Assembly (NCBI GenBank): GCA_030666935.1
Contig: DAOUWX010000122.1
Coordinates: forward strand, 1-5,786
Length of the DNA: 5,786 nt
Reading direction: 5' to 3'
From: Atribacterota bacterium
Lineage (GTDB): Bacteria > Atribacterota > Phoenicimicrobiia > Phoenicimicrobiales > Phoenicimicrobiaceae
Part shown: piece by piece, positions 5,748-5,786 of the stretch
Numbering within the stretch: position 1 is the first letter of the stretch
Layout: each line of letters begins with the position of its first letter
The notes under the pieces: generated by a model
What the model saw: the letters and a program-made list of their open reading frames with translations, nothing else
Database searches by the model: none
What the model was told of the DNA's origin: nothing
Program-made: the position numbers and the translations under genes

Positions 5748-5786
5748 AGTGACGCAATCCTCCATTTTATGTCACTGCGAGTCGGA
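5748..5786. repeat. Partial dispersed intergenic repeat of the CACTGCGAG...GCAATCTCC kind, cut by the window end
   Basis: The end reads GTCACTGCGAGTCGGA (5771-5786), which matches the opening of a short palindromic repeat often seen between genes in Chloroflexota and other bacteria. Just before it, GACGCAATCCTCC (5751-5763) looks like the closing part of an adjoining copy. AGTGAC (5748-5753) and GTCACT (5771-5776) are also an exact inverted repeat with a 17-base spacer. The family assignment is from memory of similar sequences, and only a fragment is present. Confidence 0.42.

Overview
The window looks like a bacterial chromosome segment, probably from a Chloroflexota (Anaerolineae-type) bacterium or a relative. 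This rests on the style of the proteins and of the intergenic repeats, and no marker in the window fixes the phylum. Two nucleotide-metabolism genes lie at the ends: the 3' end of an adenosylcobalamin-dependent (class II) ribonucleotide reductase, nrdJ (1-285), and a complete dCMP deaminase (5156-5572). Both are GC-rich (about 60-68 % in sampled lines) and appear to be the resident background.

Between them is a compositionally mosaic accessory stretch. It opens at 286-380 with two REP-like GC-rich hairpins in direct orientation. A very AT-rich block follows (about 28-35 % GC in sampled lines). It is almost filled by one 1096-residue gene (533-3823) that joins an intact calcineurin-like metallophosphoesterase to a NACHT/STAND-type P-loop NTPase and a long helical C-terminal region. 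This is the architecture of a one-protein immune or conflict sensor: effector, then NTPase switch, then sensor. It is the most interesting item in the window. Ten bases after its stop begins a small two-helix membrane protein (3834-4478). Its composition (about 47-52 % GC) is quite different, so it may be an older resident rather than a designed partner, although co-transcription is likely.

Next come a separate gene for a membrane-anchored helix-hairpin-helix protein (4603-5046), with its own candidate promoter and a clear intrinsic terminator (5071-5099), and then the dCMP deaminase. Immediately after the deaminase stop codon there is a strong G-quadruplex motif. A roughly 155-base segment (5573-5727) follows whose ends are complementary and which can fold into several nested hairpins, so it may be a structured RNA or a complex 3' UTR. 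The window closes in what looks like a dispersed intergenic repeat of the 'CACTGCGAG ... GCAATCTCC' kind.

No tRNA, rRNA, CRISPR array, transposase or integrase is visible. All genes are on the + strand.
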